Origin: Aliiroseovarius sp. S1339
GTDB taxonomy: Bacteria; Pseudomonadota; Alphaproteobacteria; Rhodobacterales; Rhodobacteraceae
Direction of reading: 5' to 3'
Length of the DNA stretch: 64,000 nt
NCBI RefSeq assembly: GCF_023195695.1
Contig: NZ_JALPQG010000009.1
Coordinates: forward strand, 104,302-168,301
Shown piece by piece: positions 11,105 to 18,679 of the stretch. Each line of letters starts with the position of its first letter. Position 1 is the first letter of the stretch. The translations under genes and the position numbers were made by a program. The notes beneath the pieces are model-generated. The model was not told the DNA's origin and did no database searches. It saw only the letters and a program-made list of their open reading frames with translations.

Positions 11105-11932
11105 ATGAAAAAAATATTCGCTATGATGGCGGTCGGCCTTTGGCTTGCCAGTCCGCTGGTCGCATCCGACCCATCCCCCCTTCGCACCTTGATGACGGGG
11201 GATGACAGTCGTGGATGGGAAGGTGTGGGGCGCTTGAACATTGGTCCAGGCGGCTTGTGTACTGGCGCGATGATTGCCGACAATATTGTGCTGACCGCGG
11301 CCCATTGCATGTTTAACAAGGTAACCGGCGAACGTGTCCGGCCCGAGGATATCCAGTTTCTGGCCGGGTGGCGCAACGGACGGGCCTCGGCCTATCGTGG
11401 GGTGCGGCGCGCTGTTGTGCATCCCGATTTCGCGTTTGCCGATGACAATAGGGCCGCGCGCGTCGTCAACGATTTGGCTGTGCTAGAACTTGATCAGCCG
11501 ATCCGCAAGAACTCGGTCAAGCCATTCGCGGTGCATTCGCGGCCGAGAAAAGGGGCCGAGGTGGGCGTCGTCTCGTATGCTCATGATCGTTCTGAAAGCC
11601 CCGCCTTGCAGGAAATGTGCAAAGTGCTGGCGCGCCAAAGCGGAACTTTGGTGATGAGTTGCTCGGTCGATTTCGGGTCTTCTGGCGCGCCGGTCTTCGT
11701 GGTGCAAGACGGCAAACCTGCCATCGTGTCCGTGATTTCGGCCAAGGCGAAGGTGCGCAATATTCCGGTGTCATTGGGCACCAATCTTGAGAAACCGCTG
11801 GCTGAGTTGATGCGGATGATGGCCGATGGCGATGGAGTGTTCACGCAGGCCCAAGCCGTGTCGCGCCCACCGGTTAGCACGTTTGGCTCGGGTGCTGCCG
11901 GGCCGGGAGGCGCGAAATTCCTGCGACCCTGA
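11105..11932 (+). CDS. Exported trypsin-like serine protease (first of a tandem pair)
   Basis: A 275-residue protein. I chose the ATG at 11105 because it starts a typical Sec signal peptide (basic n-region, hydrophobic core, cleavage near LVAS-DP) and follows an AGGCAGG ribosome binding site; a GTG at 11015 gives an unlikely extension. S1-family catalytic residues are visible: His in TAAHC near residue 66, Asp in NDLAVLEL near 122, and Ser in FGSSGAPVF near 190. The nucleophile motif GSSGAP differs from the classical GDSGGP but occurs in bacterial S1 proteases. It ends in the residues KFLRP, shared with the next gene. Substrate unknown; location periplasmic or extracellular. Confidence 0.88.
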   Translation: MKKIFAMMAVGLWLASPLVASDPSPLRTLMTGDDSRGWEGVGRLNIGPGGLCTGAMIADNIVLTAAHCMFNKVTGERVRPEDIQFLAGWRNGRASAYRGVRRAVVHPDFAFADDNRAARVVNDLAVLELDQPIRKNSVKPFAVHSRPRKGAEVGVVSYAHDRSESPALQEMCKVLARQSGTLVMSCSVDFGSSGAPVFVVQDGKPAIVSVISAKAKVRNIPVSLGTNLEKPLAELMRMMADGDGVFTQAQAVSRPPVSTFGSGAAGPGGAKFLRP

Positions 11933-11949
11933 CCAAAGCCGCACGCAGT

Positions 11950-12750
11950 TTGCCGCTGCTTTCCGCCCTTCTATTGCTGCTGTCGCCACCCGTTTTCGCC
12001 GAGGATACGACTGGCCTGCGCCGCCTGACGCAACGCGAAGACCTGTTTGGCTATGAGGCGGTCGGACGTCTGGATTTCGGGCAGAATGGCTATTGCACAG
12101 GCGTATTGATCGCGACCGATTTGGTTTTGACCGCCGCCCATTGCCTGCGGGGTGTCGCGAAAGCCGGTCATGTGCAGGGTCTTCAGTTTCGGGCCGGACT
12201 GCGTGATGGCAGGTCGGTGGCGACACGGTCGGCCAAGGTGGCGATCATGCATCCAGGCTATGACCCTGACAGGCGCATGACGGCTATGAACATTCGCAAC
12301 GATGTCGGATTGGTGCAATTGGACGCGCCCATCCCCTCAAGCCTGGCCGCGCCATTTGTGGTGGATCGCCTGCCACCTGCGAAGCGCCGGGTCTCGGTCG
12401 TGAGTTACGCGCAAGGGCGTGATGCGGCGCTGTCACGGCAGGCGGTTTGCACGGTGCTGGGACGCCAATCTGGATTGCTGGCGTTCAACTGCGATGTGAC
12501 CTTTGGATCATCCGGCGCGCCGGTGTTCGACGACAGCGCACGCCGCGTGCGTATCGTGTCACTGGTGTCTGCGGGAACACGCGGGCCAAGGGACAACATC
12601 TCTTACGGCTCAGAGCTTTTCCTGCGTGTGGCTGAGGTTAAGCGCGCTTTGCGGGCTGGCGAAGGGGTGATTGGCAGCTCCGACTTCAATTCGCGCCGCA
12701 TCGGGGTTGGGCAGCCTAGTGACACGGGCGCAAGATTTCTGCGTCCCTGA
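11950..12750 (+). CDS. Exported trypsin-like serine protease (second of pair), non-ATG start
   Basis: About 266 residues, clearly paralogous to the preceding gene: both share an N-terminal RTLMT/RRLTQ segment, GxGxLxFG..CTG, TAAHC, an ND-containing Asp motif, FGSSGAPVF and a terminal FLRP. No ATG opens the frame. TTG at 11950 gives only the hydrophobic core of a signal peptide. CTG at 11929 would overlap the upstream TGA and add a basic n-region (TKAARS). ATT at 11917 sits six bases after GGGAGG. The start given is therefore the latest plausible one. The catalytic triad is complete, so this is probably an active secreted enzyme, expressed by coupling to the first protease. Confidence 0.83.
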   Translation: MPLLSALLLLLSPPVFAEDTTGLRRLTQREDLFGYEAVGRLDFGQNGYCTGVLIATDLVLTAAHCLRGVAKAGHVQGLQFRAGLRDGRSVATRSAKVAIMHPGYDPDRRMTAMNIRNDVGLVQLDAPIPSSLAAPFVVDRLPPAKRRVSVVSYAQGRDAALSRQAVCTVLGRQSGLLAFNCDVTFGSSGAPVFDDSARRVRIVSLVSAGTRGPRDNISYGSELFLRVAEVKRALRAGEGVIGSSDFNSRRIGVGQPSDTGARFLRP

Positions 12751-12753
12751 CCC

Positions 12754-12780
12754 CTTGAAGCGGCAAAAATCCTCCATAAA
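12754..12780 (+). promoter_or_regulatory. Sigma-32 (RpoH)-type heat-shock promoter
   Basis: CTTGAA at 12754-12759 and CCATAAA at 12774-12780 are separated by 14 bases. This fits the RpoH consensus of CCCTTGAA, 13-14 bases, then CCCATnTA. It precedes the small heat-shock gene by about 90 bases, leaving a long leader that ends in a strong AGGAGG site. Confidence 0.65.
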
Positions 12781-12870
12781 TTTATGACACGGGTGCCGCA
12801 TGGGCGGGCCCGGTAATCTGCCTGTCCCGACACGGGAAGGCGCAACAACTGTCGCTTCTAGGAGGACACT

Positions 12871-13323
12871 ATGCGTAACTTTGACCTTTCGCCCCTATAC
12901 CGTGCCACTGTCGGTTTTGATCAGATTGCCGACTTGATGGACCGTGTCTTGACCAATGACGTGAGCCGCGAAAGCTATCCGCCTTATAATATTGAAAAAA
13001 TCGCGGATGACGGCTGGCGGATTTCCGTCGCTGTGGCTGGCTTCACCGAAGACGAATTGTCGGTGGAAGTTCGCGAAAATGCCTTGGTCATCTCGGCCAA
13101 GAAGGCGGATGAGGAAGAACGAACCTATCTGCACCGCGGCATCGCGACCCGTGCGTTTGAACGCCGCTTCCATCTGGCCGACCATGTGCGTGTGACCGGT
13201 GCGTCCCACGAACACGGAATGCTGCATATTGACCTTGTGCGCGAGGTGCCCGAGGCATTGAAGCCGCGCCGGATTGAGATTGCTAAATCCAACGACGTGG
13301 AACACAAGGTGATTGAGGCTTAA
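12871..13323 (+). CDS. Hsp20-family small heat-shock protein
   Basis: A 150-residue cytoplasmic chaperone of the IbpA type. It holds unfolding proteins for refolding by DnaK/ClpB. The alpha-crystallin domain covers residues 38-130, with DGWRISVAVAGFTEDELSV near 45, the LVISAKK strand, and the FERRFHLADHVRV segment near 105. An A-x-x-x-x-L..IDLVREVPE region follows. The ATG lies after a very good AGGAGG site. A perfect terminator follows 27 bases after the stop, so this is a single-gene unit. A sigma-32-like promoter upstream supports heat induction. The 90-base leader could form an RNA thermometer, but I could not fold it here. Confidence 0.94.
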   Translation: MRNFDLSPLYRATVGFDQIADLMDRVLTNDVSRESYPPYNIEKIADDGWRISVAVAGFTEDELSVEVRENALVISAKKADEEERTYLHRGIATRAFERRFHLADHVRVTGASHEHGMLHIDLVREVPEALKPRRIEIAKSNDVEHKVIEA

Positions 13324-13349
13324 TCAAAGCCCTGGCCTTGGATGATACG

Positions 13350-13380
13350 GGCGCGGAGGGTGACCTCCGCGCCATTTTTT
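13350..13380 (+). terminator. Intrinsic terminator of the hsp20 gene
   Basis: Perfect 10-base stem GGCGCGGAGG / CCTCCGCGCC with a GTGA loop, followed by ATTTTTT. It lies between the heat-shock gene and the convergent transporter gene, whose stop begins at the last T. Confidence 0.92.
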
Positions 13381-14258
13381 CATGCCGGTTGGCGGCGTTC
13401 CTGTTCCAACAGGTAAAAACTGGCGGCCAGAATGATCGCTGTGCCAAGCCACATCGACCCAGTCGGCATGAAGCCGAAGACGACGAATCCCAGCAGCACG
13501 TTGAATACCAGCTTCAGGTGGTCGAACGGTTGCAGGAAGGCCGCATCGGCCAGCGAATAGGCGCGCACCAACACGTGCTGCGCCAAGGCGGTCAACAGAC
13601 CTGCGCCGACCACCAACCAGATCGCGCCAGTCGGCAGGGTGAACCCTGAACCAAGCGCCAATGCGGCGTTGATCGGGCTAAGCAGGACGAGCAGATAGAT
13701 CGTGACTGTCTCCGGCCCGTCGGCGCGGGTCAGAAATTTCGTGACGACAGAGCTTGCGGCCCACAAAGCCGCAGCGCCAACCGGTAGTAGCGCGACAAGC
13801 TCGAACCGGTCGGACCAGGGTTCAAGGATCACGGCACCACCGATGATACCCAGAACGACCGCGCCCCAGCGATGGATCGACACAGTTTCGCGCAAGACCA
13901 GCCCCGCGCCAAAGGTCACGAAGAACGGCGATAGCAGGATCAGCGCGATTGCCTGCCAGATCGGTACATGCGCCAAGCCCAGCGTCCAAAGCTGCACGCC
14001 CCCGGCGGCCAGTGCCACTCGCAGGATATGCAGCCAGACCTGCCCGGTTTTCATCGCCGCCATGCGGTGGCGAACCACCCACGGCAGGTAAAAGCCCAAT
14101 GCGATCAGATATTGCCAGAAGGTGACCGAGGGCGCGGACGCCCCCATTTTCATCGTTGCCCCTTGCAGGGCAGTGTTCACGACGGCGAAACTCGCGCCTG
14201 CCAGAACCATAAGACCAGCGGCCCTTACAGGCGTGGTCAGTTGTAGTTGATGAGTCAT
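13380..14258 (-). CDS. ribN: RibN-type riboflavin transporter (DMT superfamily)
   Basis: A 292-residue membrane protein with about ten hydrophobic segments forming two EamA repeats (residues about 10-140 and 150-285). EamA proteins transport many substrates, but here an FMN riboswitch lies directly upstream in the same orientation. That is the arrangement of ribN, a riboflavin importer first described in Rhizobium. The substrate is therefore inferred from the regulator, not from the protein alone. I chose the ATG at 14258, after AAAGGACAC, because it starts just before the first membrane helix; the frame remains open further upstream only by passing through the riboswitch. No other riboflavin genes are nearby. 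Confidence 0.85.
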   Translation of the reverse strand: MTHQLQLTTPVRAAGLMVLAGASFAVVNTALQGATMKMGASAPSVTFWQYLIALGFYLPWVVRHRMAAMKTGQVWLHILRVALAAGGVQLWTLGLAHVPIWQAIALILLSPFFVTFGAGLVLRETVSIHRWGAVVLGIIGGAVILEPWSDRFELVALLPVGAAALWAASSVVTKFLTRADGPETVTIYLLVLLSPINAALALGSGFTLPTGAIWLVVGAGLLTALAQHVLVRAYSLADAAFLQPFDHLKLVFNVLLGFVVFGFMPTGSMWLGTAIILAASFYLLEQERRQPA

Positions 14259-14307
14259 TGCGCAGTGTCCTTTCTTCCTTACGCGTTGACCCAAGGCAGA
14301 AGGACAA

Positions 14308-14332
14308 GGCGCGCGGGCAAACCCGTCGCGCC
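14308..14332 (-). terminator. Expression-platform hairpin of the FMN riboswitch
   Basis: A strong stem pairs GGCGCG/CGCGCC and CGGG/CCCG with a single unpaired base. It lies between the riboswitch aptamer and the ribN start, and is followed on the minus strand by a modest T-rich tract (TTGTCCTTCT). It could be an FMN-dependent terminator. The U-tract is weak, so control of translation remains possible. Confidence 0.55.
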
Positions 14333-14342
14333 TTTGACCATC

Positions 14343-14463
14343 CTCTTCCATCCGGACTTTAACCGTCGGCCCCGGAATTTCGCCGGGTCTGCTGACACCC
14401 CTTGTGAAAGGGGCCGCTCGTGGGCTGTGACCACCGGTGGGGAATTTCGCCCCGCCCTGAGAA
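14343..14463 (-). promoter_or_regulatory. FMN riboswitch (RFN element)
   Basis: Read on the minus strand, the conserved RFN blocks occur in order: a GGGCGGGGCGAAATTCCCC block, ACCGGTGGT, AGCCC.CGAGC, a variable hairpin, then CCGGCGAAATTCCGGGGCC, GACGGTTAAAGTCCGG and ATGG. The outer ends (CAGGGCGGGG and its partner side near 14350) close the junction. FMN binding normally switches off riboflavin genes. Here it controls the EamA transporter that starts 85 bases downstream. This identification is direct from sequence and very strong. Confidence 0.96.
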
Positions 14464-14529
14464 TGTCGCCACCCCTGCAGGGGCAGCGACACGGAAGATA
14501 GGAGCGGGAAGGGGCGCGGTCAAGCGCCG

Positions 14530-16494
14530 TTACTTCGACAGACTTTCCGCCAGACGCATCAGCGTGACAGCCTCGGCGCGGTAGCCGTAAGGGTCGTCGC
14601 CCTTGGCCCCATTGGCCAGTGCGATGGCATCGGAGTAAGTCCAGTCGCCAAGATATTTGTCCTCTCGCAGCAACTGGCCGAAGCCTGCGATGGCGGCGGC
14701 GAAGTGCTGTTCGGTGCCCGCATCGCCCGCATCGGACACGATCGGCGTCTCGATCAACGTGCTGACATCCTCGCCGGGGCGTTTGTAGCGCAGTTTGAGA
14801 AACCCAAGCTCGTCCGACCCATCCGCGTCAGGGCTTGGGGCATAGCGCAGCGCGTCTGTCAAAACGGCGTCCGAGCCCACCGGCGTCACCTCATAGATCG
14901 CCGTGACCTGATGACCCGCGCCAATCTCGCCTGCGTCCACCTTGTCATTGTTGAAGTCCTCGCGCGCCAAGGCGCGGGTTTCATAGCCGATCAAACGGTA
15001 TTCCGCGACTTGGGTGGGGTTGAACTCGACTTGTATTTTTACGTCATCGGCAAGGGGGTAAAGCGCGCCGGATAGCTGATCGACCAGCACTTTTCGCGCT
15101 TCTCCAAGCGTATCGATATATGCGGCCTGCCCATTTCCGTTCTGCGCGAGTGCCTGCATGGTCACGTCATCCAGATTGCCGCGCCCGAAGCCGAGAATGG
15201 ACAGATAGGTGCCGGTGTCGCGCTTGTCTGCGATGAAATCCTTCAGCGCGTCGGGGTCATGAATGCCCACGTTGAAATCACCGTCCGTGGCCAGCAGCAC
15301 CCGGCCAACTTCGCCGTCAGCGGCCATGCGGTCCGCAACCTGATAGGCCAGTTCAATCCCCTGCGCACCGGCGGTCGATCCGCCAGCATCCAGCCGGTCC
15401 AACGCGCCCAGAATGGTGGCGCGATCCGCGGCTTTGGTGGGTTCCAGAACTTCGCCCGCGCTGCCTGCATAGGCGACAATCGCGACCTCATCTTCGGGTC
15501 GCAGCTCGGACAGCATCAGCCGCAGGCTTTGCTTCAGAAGCGGCAGCTTGTCTGGGTCAGACATCGACCCGGATGTGTCGATAAGGAACACAAGGTTCAG
15601 CGGCGGGCGGTTGGTGATCATCTCGCCCTGAATTCCGATTTGCACAAGCTGAGTGCCTGCGTTCCACGGGGTTTGCATCGTCGTAACGGTCGGGGCGAAC
15701 GGATGCGGCCCTTCGGGCGCGGGGTATGCGTAGGGGAAATAGTTCACCATCTCCTCAATCCGCACCGCGTCTGGGTTGGGCAGATAGCCGGATTTCAAAT
15801 CGCGCCGCACCACCGCATAGCTTGCCGTGTCCACGTCGATCGAGAAGGTCGAGACAGGGTCTTCGGAGGCGATCTTAAGGGGAGAAGGGGCAACGTTGGC
15901 GTATTCTTCGCCGCCTGCTTCCCGTGGCATGGGCAGGATGCCCGGCATTTCGTCATAGGTGATGTAACCGTCGCTGTCCGCAAAAGACGATCCGTCCGCC
16001 TCCATCAACGGTTCGGCAACAACGGAAGGGGCGGCCTGACCGGTTTGCGCACGCAACTCAGCCGTGGTGTCAGACCGAGTTCGCGCGGGCTGCTGTGCGA
16101 CTTTTCCCAACGGTTCGGGTGCAGGCTGTGCGATTATTTCTTCGCGTTCAACCAGCGTGTCGTCGACTGTGGGTGTCGGGGTCATTGTTACCCCCGGCAA
16201 TTCCACCTGATCGACATTCGGCACCACCACCAGCACGGCAAAGCCCACCGCCACCAGTGCGGTCGTCGCAGCCAATCCGCCGCGTGTGTTCAAAGCATTC
16301 AACATTGTAAGAACTCCTTTTCCAATCGCCCCGAATTTCGGAGCGTCAGAAGTAGGACGCGCGCCGTCACGCGATCCTTGGAGGTCATCGAAATTTTTCA
16401 TCGCAAGCGCCAGATCGGCCTCTTTTTTAGAGGCGTCCGGTGCAGGTGGGGCCGCGTGCAGGGCGGCCTTCAGATCGTCAAGATCGTCGGTCAT
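14530..16494 (-). CDS. Membrane-anchored von Willebrand factor A protein (YfbK-like)
   Basis: A 654-residue protein. Residues 1-70 are cytoplasmic and acidic, a single membrane helix lies at about 73-95, then a proline-rich linker, a vWF N-terminal domain near 195-260, a vWA domain near 295-470 with the intact metal site DTSGSMS and a distal LLATDGDFNVG, and a C-terminal DUF3520-type region. This order matches E. coli YfbK. Its start overlaps the stop of the upstream sigma factor (ATGA at 16491-16494), so the two are coupled. The short N-terminal segment facing the cytoplasm could act as an anti-sigma element; that is inference. Function of YfbK proteins is unknown. Confidence 0.85.
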   Translation of the reverse strand: MTDDLDDLKAALHAAPPAPDASKKEADLALAMKNFDDLQGSRDGARPTSDAPKFGAIGKGVLTMLNALNTRGGLAATTALVAVGFAVLVVVPNVDQVELPGVTMTPTPTVDDTLVEREEIIAQPAPEPLGKVAQQPARTRSDTTAELRAQTGQAAPSVVAEPLMEADGSSFADSDGYITYDEMPGILPMPREAGGEEYANVAPSPLKIASEDPVSTFSIDVDTASYAVVRRDLKSGYLPNPDAVRIEEMVNYFPYAYPAPEGPHPFAPTVTTMQTPWNAGTQLVQIGIQGEMITNRPPLNLVFLIDTSGSMSDPDKLPLLKQSLRLMLSELRPEDEVAIVAYAGSAGEVLEPTKAADRATILGALDRLDAGGSTAGAQGIELAYQVADRMAADGEVGRVLLATDGDFNVGIHDPDALKDFIADKRDTGTYLSILGFGRGNLDDVTMQALAQNGNGQAAYIDTLGEARKVLVDQLSGALYPLADDVKIQVEFNPTQVAEYRLIGYETRALAREDFNNDKVDAGEIGAGHQVTAIYEVTPVGSDAVLTDALRYAPSPDADGSDELGFLKLRYKRPGEDVSTLIETPIVSDAGDAGTEQHFAAAIAGFGQLLREDKYLGDWTYSDAIALANGAKGDDPYGYRAEAVTLMRLAESLSK

Positions 16495-17039
16495 ATCGCG
16501 TCCTCCTCAGCCCGCATCGCACGTAGGCGTTTCTTTACTTCAGACATTCGCCAGGCGATTGTCCCTTCAGACAGGCCCAAAACTTCGCCGGCTTGCGCCT
16601 GTGTCAGGTCTTCACCCAATACCAGCGCAACAGTGTCGCGCAATTCGTCGGGCAGGGCGGTCATGGCTTGGCTTAACCAATCCTGGGCCTCGGCTTCCTC
16701 ACGGATCGCCTCGCGCCGGTTTACCTCCCAATCCCCCCACCCAACAGCAGCTTTCGCGTGGGTGGCGGTGCGACGGCGGCGGTCATGGGCGGCATTCACG
16801 GCAACGCGGTAGAGCCATGTTGTAAACCGCGCCTCCGCCCGGAAACCTTGCAGCTTGGCAGGCAGGGCGGCGCAGATATCTTGCGTCAGATCCTCGGCCT
16901 CCGCCCGGTTTCCCGTCATCCGAAACGTAAACGCGAACAGCCGGTCATAATGGCGTGACAGCAAGGCCGCGAAGGCGGCCCTGTCCCCTGTCGCCGCCGC
17001 CGCGGCCAGTTCCTCGTCCTGATCGGTCATCATCTTCAC
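16491..17039 (-). CDS. ECF RNA polymerase sigma factor
   Basis: About 182 residues of group 4 sigma factor. Region 2 is visible at residues 22-85 (YDRLFAFTFRMTGNRAEAEDL, with FTTWLYRVAVNAAHDRRRR) and region 4 at 125-175 (LPDELRDTVALV, then a helix-turn-helix ending GLSEGTIAWRMSEVKKRL). The start is uncertain: GTG at 17039 and two ATGs at 17033 and 17030 are all possible, and no clear ribosome binding site favours one. It is the first gene of a two-gene operon with the vWA protein. No separate anti-sigma gene is present, which suggests the vWA protein fills that role. Confidence 0.9.
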   Translation of the reverse strand: MKMMTDQDEELAAAAATGDRAAFAALLSRHYDRLFAFTFRMTGNRAEAEDLTQDICAALPAKLQGFRAEARFTTWLYRVAVNAAHDRRRRTATHAKAAVGWGDWEVNRREAIREEAEAQDWLSQAMTALPDELRDTVALVLGEDLTQAQAGEVLGLSEGTIAWRMSEVKKRLRAMRAEEDAI

Positions 17040-17084
17040 ATAGAGTAAGACGCGGGCGAAACGTCAATCCTTGGCGTGAAGATG

Positions 17085-17112
17085 AAAAAAGGCGGTAGGT
17101 TGCCCCACCGCC
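17085..17112 (-). terminator. Intrinsic terminator downstream of gabD
   Basis: On the minus strand GGCGGTGGGGCAACCTACCGCC is followed by TTTTTT. The six-base outer stem is perfect. It lies 26 bases after the gabD stop. Confidence 0.85.
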
Positions 17113-17137
17113 TTCAATTCATTCGGTTTTCACGCGT

Positions 17138-18616
17138 TTACACCGACATGCAGATGTATTTCATCTCAAGGAAATCCTCGATCCCGTGGCGCGAGCCTTC
17201 GCGACCAAGGCCCGATTGCTTCACGCCGCCAAACGGTGCGGTCTCGGTCGAGATGATGCCGGTGTTCACGCCAACGATGCCGTATTCCAGCGCCTCGGCC
17301 ACTTTGTAAACGCGGCTGAGGTTGTTGGCGTAGAAATAGGATGCCAGCCCGAAGATCGTGTCATTGGCTTGTGCGATCACGTCATCTTCGTCCTTGAACT
17401 TGAACAAGGGGGCCATAGGGCCGAAAGTTTCGTCCGTGGCGACCTCCATATCACGCGTGGCGTTCTTGATGATCGTGGGTTCGAAAAACAACCCGCCTTT
17501 TTCATGTTCCTTGCCGCCAAGGATCACTTCGCCGCCTTTCGATGTCGCGTCGGCCACGTGCTCGCGCACCTTGTCCACCGCCTCTTGCGAGATCAACGGG
17601 CCAAGGGCGATGCCTTCATTCAAGCCGTCACCGACCGGCAGGGCGGACACGGCCTTGGCGAAGCGTTTGGCGAAATCGTCATAGACGCCTTCCTGCACAT
17701 AAATCCGGTTGGCGCAGACGCAGGTCTGGCCGTTGTTGCGGAATTTGCAGGCGATGGCGCCCTCGACAGCAGCATCCAGATCGGCGTCGTCAAACACGAT
17801 GAAGGGTGCGTTGCCGCCCAGCTCCATCGAGCATTTCAGCACCTGATCGGCGGCCTGACGCAGCAGGATGCGGCCTACATTGGTGGACCCGGTGAAGGTC
17901 AGCTTGCGCACCAGCGGGTTCTCGCAGAACTCTTTGCCGATGTCCGAGCTGCGCGAGCTTGGCACGATGTTGAAGACACCCGCTGGGATGCCCGCGCGGT
18001 CAGCCAGAACGGCCAAAGCCGTTGCGGACAATGGCGTTTCTGCCGCCGGACGACCCACGAAACCACAGCCAGCGGCCACCGCCGGGCCGCATTTTCGGGT
18101 GATCATCGCGTTGGGGAAGTTCCACGGCGTGATCGAGGCAACAACGCCGATCGGCTGACGGATCACCATCAGACGTTTGTCAGGTTGGTGGCCGGGGATG
18201 GTTTCGCCATAGATGCGCTTGGCCTCTTCGCCAAACCATTCGATGAAGCTGGCACCATAGGCGATTTCACCCGTGGCTTCGGCCAGCGGTTTGCCCATCT
18301 CGGCGGTCAGGATGGTAGCAAGGTCGCCTTGGTTTTCCATCATCAGGTTGAACCATTTGCGCATGATGTTGGCGCGGTCCTTCGCGGTGCGCTTGGCCCA
18401 TTCGCGGCCTGCCTTGTCGGCGCAGTCGATCGCGCGCGCGACTTCTGCGCGGGACAGATCGGCCACTTTGGCAATCACATCGCCGCGTGCGGGGTTCTTC
18501 ACGTCGAAGGTCGCGCCGTCATCCGCGTCGATCCATTCGCCGTTCACATAGGCGCGGGTTTCGACCAGTGACGGGTCCTTCAGAAGCTTTTTAAGCTCGG
18601 TTGCGTTGGCGGCCAT
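17138..18616 (-). CDS. gabD: Succinate-semialdehyde dehydrogenase, GabD type
   Basis: A 492-residue NAD(P)-dependent aldehyde dehydrogenase, converting succinate semialdehyde to succinate in GABA breakdown. The ATG at 18616 follows GGGAG and starts a normal-length protein; further upstream bases are not needed. Visible features are TPWNFPNAMITRKCGPA near residue 150, the nucleotide-site FTGSTNVGR near 235, the general base in ELGGNAPF near 255, and the nucleophile in NNGQTCVCANR near 289. The cofactor-binding KPA motif of most family members reads GRPAAETPLS here, with Arg replacing Lys. No gabT is adjacent. A terminator follows the gene, so it appears monocistronic. Confidence 0.9.
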   Translation of the reverse strand: MAANATELKKLLKDPSLVETRAYVNGEWIDADDGATFDVKNPARGDVIAKVADLSRAEVARAIDCADKAGREWAKRTAKDRANIMRKWFNLMMENQGDLATILTAEMGKPLAEATGEIAYGASFIEWFGEEAKRIYGETIPGHQPDKRLMVIRQPIGVVASITPWNFPNAMITRKCGPAVAAGCGFVGRPAAETPLSATALAVLADRAGIPAGVFNIVPSSRSSDIGKEFCENPLVRKLTFTGSTNVGRILLRQAADQVLKCSMELGGNAPFIVFDDADLDAAVEGAIACKFRNNGQTCVCANRIYVQEGVYDDFAKRFAKAVSALPVGDGLNEGIALGPLISQEAVDKVREHVADATSKGGEVILGGKEHEKGGLFFEPTIIKNATRDMEVATDETFGPMAPLFKFKDEDDVIAQANDTIFGLASYFYANNLSRVYKVAEALEYGIVGVNTGIISTETAPFGGVKQSGLGREGSRHGIEDFLEMKYICMSV

Positions 18617-18679
18617 TTTACTCTCCCATAGCTCATGTGTCTTTCGGGGCTGACCCGAAGCAATCACAGGACATCTGTC

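Noticed and set aside
15259..16812. Long plus-strand frame opposite the vWA gene
   Set aside because: Opposite a recognisable vWA/DUF3520 gene; no ribosome site and no protein-like features.
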